Shown here piece by piece: positions 6,287-7,703 of a stretch of DNA of 7,703 nt. How positions within the stretch are numbered: position 1 is the first letter of the stretch; every line of letters begins with the position of its first letter. Under the pieces are notes generated by a model. That model was not told where the DNA came from. It saw only the letters and a list, made by a program, of their open reading frames with translations, and ran no database searches. The translations under genes and the position numbers were made by a program. Where the stretch lies: contig JAGRHM010000126.1 of assembly GCA_020445005.1 (NCBI GenBank), positions 1-7,703 of the forward strand. The letters are read 5' to 3'. This stretch comes from Candidatus Competibacteraceae bacterium. Its GTDB lineage: Bacteria; Pseudomonadota; Gammaproteobacteria; Competibacterales; Competibacteraceae.

Positions 6287-7033
6287 TCAAAGCGGCCACA
6301 TTGGGTAGTTTTTATGCAATCGACGTTGCTCAGTCAATAGAATATTAAAAGGAATTTCCTGGTGAAGGTAAAGAGCGACTTCGTCATGTTGCGCACGAAT
6401 CACCGTGCCTTCGATATTGATCCGGGGACCGCGCCGGAAATGAAGAAGTCCTTTGACTAACTGATACAGGTTGGGAGCTGGAGCCTTGGGAGCGGCGTAG
6501 CGCAGGCCACGCACTGAAATATCCACAATTAGAAAGGCTTTTTTTCCTTCCACGAACAGGGAAGGACAGGCGGTGATTGGATAGCGGATACGATGAAATT
6601 CACGTCGTTCCTCGCCTTCCGCGGTAGGGTGCGCGGCGGATGAATCAGGCAGGATCGGGGTCAGAACGCGAGCCGTGGTTTTAACGATGTCGTCGTCATC
6701 GGTAGATGCCTTAAGTAGCTGTCGTTCCTCACTGCGTAGGATCGGGGAAGGAATCTCCCGGTCCGGGATATGGAGAACAATTTCATCTCCTTCAATGCGT
6801 ATTACCACGCCCAGCACCGGAGTTTGCGCGCCATGCCGAAAGCGTAGCAACCCCTTCACATGATCACCGAGGGTTGGCGGATCATCTGGGGAAGCGACAT
6901 AGCAAACTCCGTGAGCTGAACAGTCGACAACGGCGTGGCTGTTATCATTGATCAGTAATTGCGGACGTTTGGCGGAGGGGAACTGGAGTCGATAAGACTC
7001 GCGTCTTTCCTGGTCGATTGGGATCGTCGGCAT
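6287..7033 (-). CDS. Tandem PilZ-domain protein (two PilZ domains), probable c-di-GMP receptor
   Basis: A 248-aa protein with two PilZ domains joined by an acidic, probably flexible linker (about 109-140, containing DDDD). Domain 1 (8-108) has RESYR (11-15) and DCSAHG (37-42). Domain 2 (141-246) has REFHR (144-148) and DISVRG (171-176). Both therefore keep the RxxxR and DxSxxG ligand motifs and could each bind c-di-GMP. Each domain ends in a similar helix: REIPSPILRSEERQLL in the first, QEIPFNILLTEQRRLH in the second. Domain 2 is much closer to the neighbouring single-domain protein than to domain 1. There are no membrane segments and no attached enzymatic domain, so it must act through partners. 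The ATG at 7033 has no clear Shine-Dalgarno. It lies 47 bases after the xseA stop, consistent with read-through from xseA. Codon use is less GC-biased than in the genes at the left of the window. Confidence 0.9.
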   Translation of the reverse strand: MPTIPIDQERRESYRLQFPSAKRPQLLINDNSHAVVDCSAHGVCYVASPDDPPTLGDHVKGLLRFRHGAQTPVLGVVIRIEGDEIVLHIPDREIPSPILRSEERQLLKASTDDDDIVKTTARVLTPILPDSSAAHPTAEGEERREFHRIRYPITACPSLFVEGKKAFLIVDISVRGLRYAAPKAPAPNLYQLVKGLLHFRRGPRINIEGTVIRAQHDEVALYLHQEIPFNILLTEQRRLHKNYPMWPL

Positions 7034-7080
7034 GGGTATCGAAAGTTTAGCGTTAATGATGGAATCGAGTGTTGAATCAC

Positions 7081-7703
7081 TTATCGAGTCGAGTCTAGCG
7101 TAGAAATCGCCCGAATTTCACATTCCAGGCGACCTTTACCAAGCAGTACATCGACCCAGTCACCAATGCTAACCTGGCTAGCCTGACGCAGAACCTCTCC
7201 GTTTGGATGCTGGCGCGCAATAGCATAACCACGATTAAGGGTCGCCAGGGGGCTTAGGGCGTGTAAATGCGCGCTTAACCCCTGCAAGCGCCGGGCGGCC
7301 GTTTGTAGACGCTGGCGGATGGCGATCAACAGCCGCTGATCCAGTTCATCCAGCCGCTGGACACGCTCCCGCAGACGTTGGCGGGGATGCAGCCGCTCCA
7401 GCCGATGGGCCAGTGCGCTCAACTGTTGACCCTGACCTTCCAGATGCTGATGGAGCGCGCGCGCCAGCCGTCCATCCAGCAATTGAACCTGGCGCAGCCA
7501 TTCCTGCCGATCAGGACTAGCCAGCTCGGCGGCGGCGGTCGGCGTAGCGGCGCGTTGATCAGCAGCGAAATCGGCGATGGTCACGTCGGTTTCATGACCA
7601 ATGCCGGTCACCAACGGAATCGGGCAAGCGTGAATGGCCCGCGCCACGATCTCTTCGTTAAACGCCCATAAGTCCTCTAGCGAACCGCCGCCGCGCACCA
7701 GCA
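7081..7703 (-). CDS. xseA: Exodeoxyribonuclease VII large subunit, C-terminal part (5' end outside window)
   Basis: The frame enters from the right edge; the first whole codon is a Leu at 7701-7699, and about 207 residues are visible of a family usually about 450 long. The conserved [13 protein letters not shown] and [16 protein letters not shown] segments, then AATPTAAAE, belong to the catalytic domain of XseA. They are followed by the long helical region rich in Gln, Arg and Leu ([24 protein letters not shown]), which binds the small XseB subunits. The C-terminal [10 protein letters not shown] and [19 protein letters not shown] are also typical. With XseB the enzyme digests single-stranded DNA in both directions to oligonucleotides, in mismatch repair and damage processing. 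A GTG at 7698 is not the start, because the conserved sequence continues upstream of it. The gene ends with TAA at 7081. The PilZ genes follow on the same strand. Confidence 0.95.
   Translation of the reverse strand, partial: LVRGGGSLEDLWAFNEEIVARAIHACPIPLVTGIGHETDVTIADFAADQRAATPTAAAELASPDRQEWLRQVQLLDGRLARALHQHLEGQGQQLSALAHRLERLHPRQRLRERVQRLDELDQRLLIAIRQRLQTAARRLQGLSAHLHALSPLATLNRGYAIARQHPNGEVLRQASQVSIGDWVDVLLGKGRLECEIRAISTLDSTR

Noticed and set aside
7696..7698. GTG at 7698 as a start of xseA
   Set aside because: The frame continues to the right edge, and XseA needs about 250 more residues upstream. The GTG is an internal Val in the conserved [10 protein letters not shown] region.

Overview
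The window looks like ordinary chromosome from a gammaproteobacterium. The evidence is an RhlE-type DEAD-box helicase, a YgfZ with the KGCYTGQE signature, the C-terminal part of XseA, and PilZ-domain proteins. It is fairly GC-rich, but the PilZ block is visibly less so. The lineage below class level cannot be fixed from the sequence; an environmental relative of the purple-sulfur or Competibacter-like groups is only a guess. No rRNA, tRNA, CRISPR array, transposase or integrase was found.

Left part (1-2024, minus strand): a two-gene unit, read right to left. The first gene encodes a 159-aa protein with a hydrophobic N-terminal segment, a charged helical middle and a short Gly/Ala-rich C-terminal motif. 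Sixteen bases after its stop begins a NACHT-type STAND NTPase that runs off the left edge (509 residues visible). Close to its N-terminus the NTPase carries a second, diverged copy of the same Gly-rich motif. A motif shared between the C-terminus of a small membrane-active-looking protein and the N-terminus of an adjacent NLR-like NTPase is the layout of bacterial amyloid-signalling (BASS/RHIM-like) immune pairs. This is the most interesting element here: probably an anti-phage abortive-infection module in which the NTPase senses and the small protein executes.

Middle part: a 262-base divergent intergenic region (2025-2286) separates this unit from rhlE (2287-3618, plus). A hairpin-forming stretch lies between rhlE and the convergent ygfZ (3686-4747, minus). 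Upstream of ygfZ is an alpha/beta hydrolase (4856-5674, minus) with a complete catalytic triad.

Right part (5864-7703, minus): xseA (5' end outside the window) is followed by a two-PilZ-domain protein and then a single-PilZ-domain protein. Short spacers of 47 and 27 bases suggest one transcription unit. The single PilZ protein is about 60% identical to the second domain of its neighbour, so the three domains look like a local duplication series. These proteins probably bind cyclic di-GMP, but no output partner is visible.

The housekeeping genes (rhlE, ygfZ, hydrolase, xseA) show no obvious functional link to one another. The NACHT pair appears to be an accessory unit sitting beside a conserved chromosomal gene.
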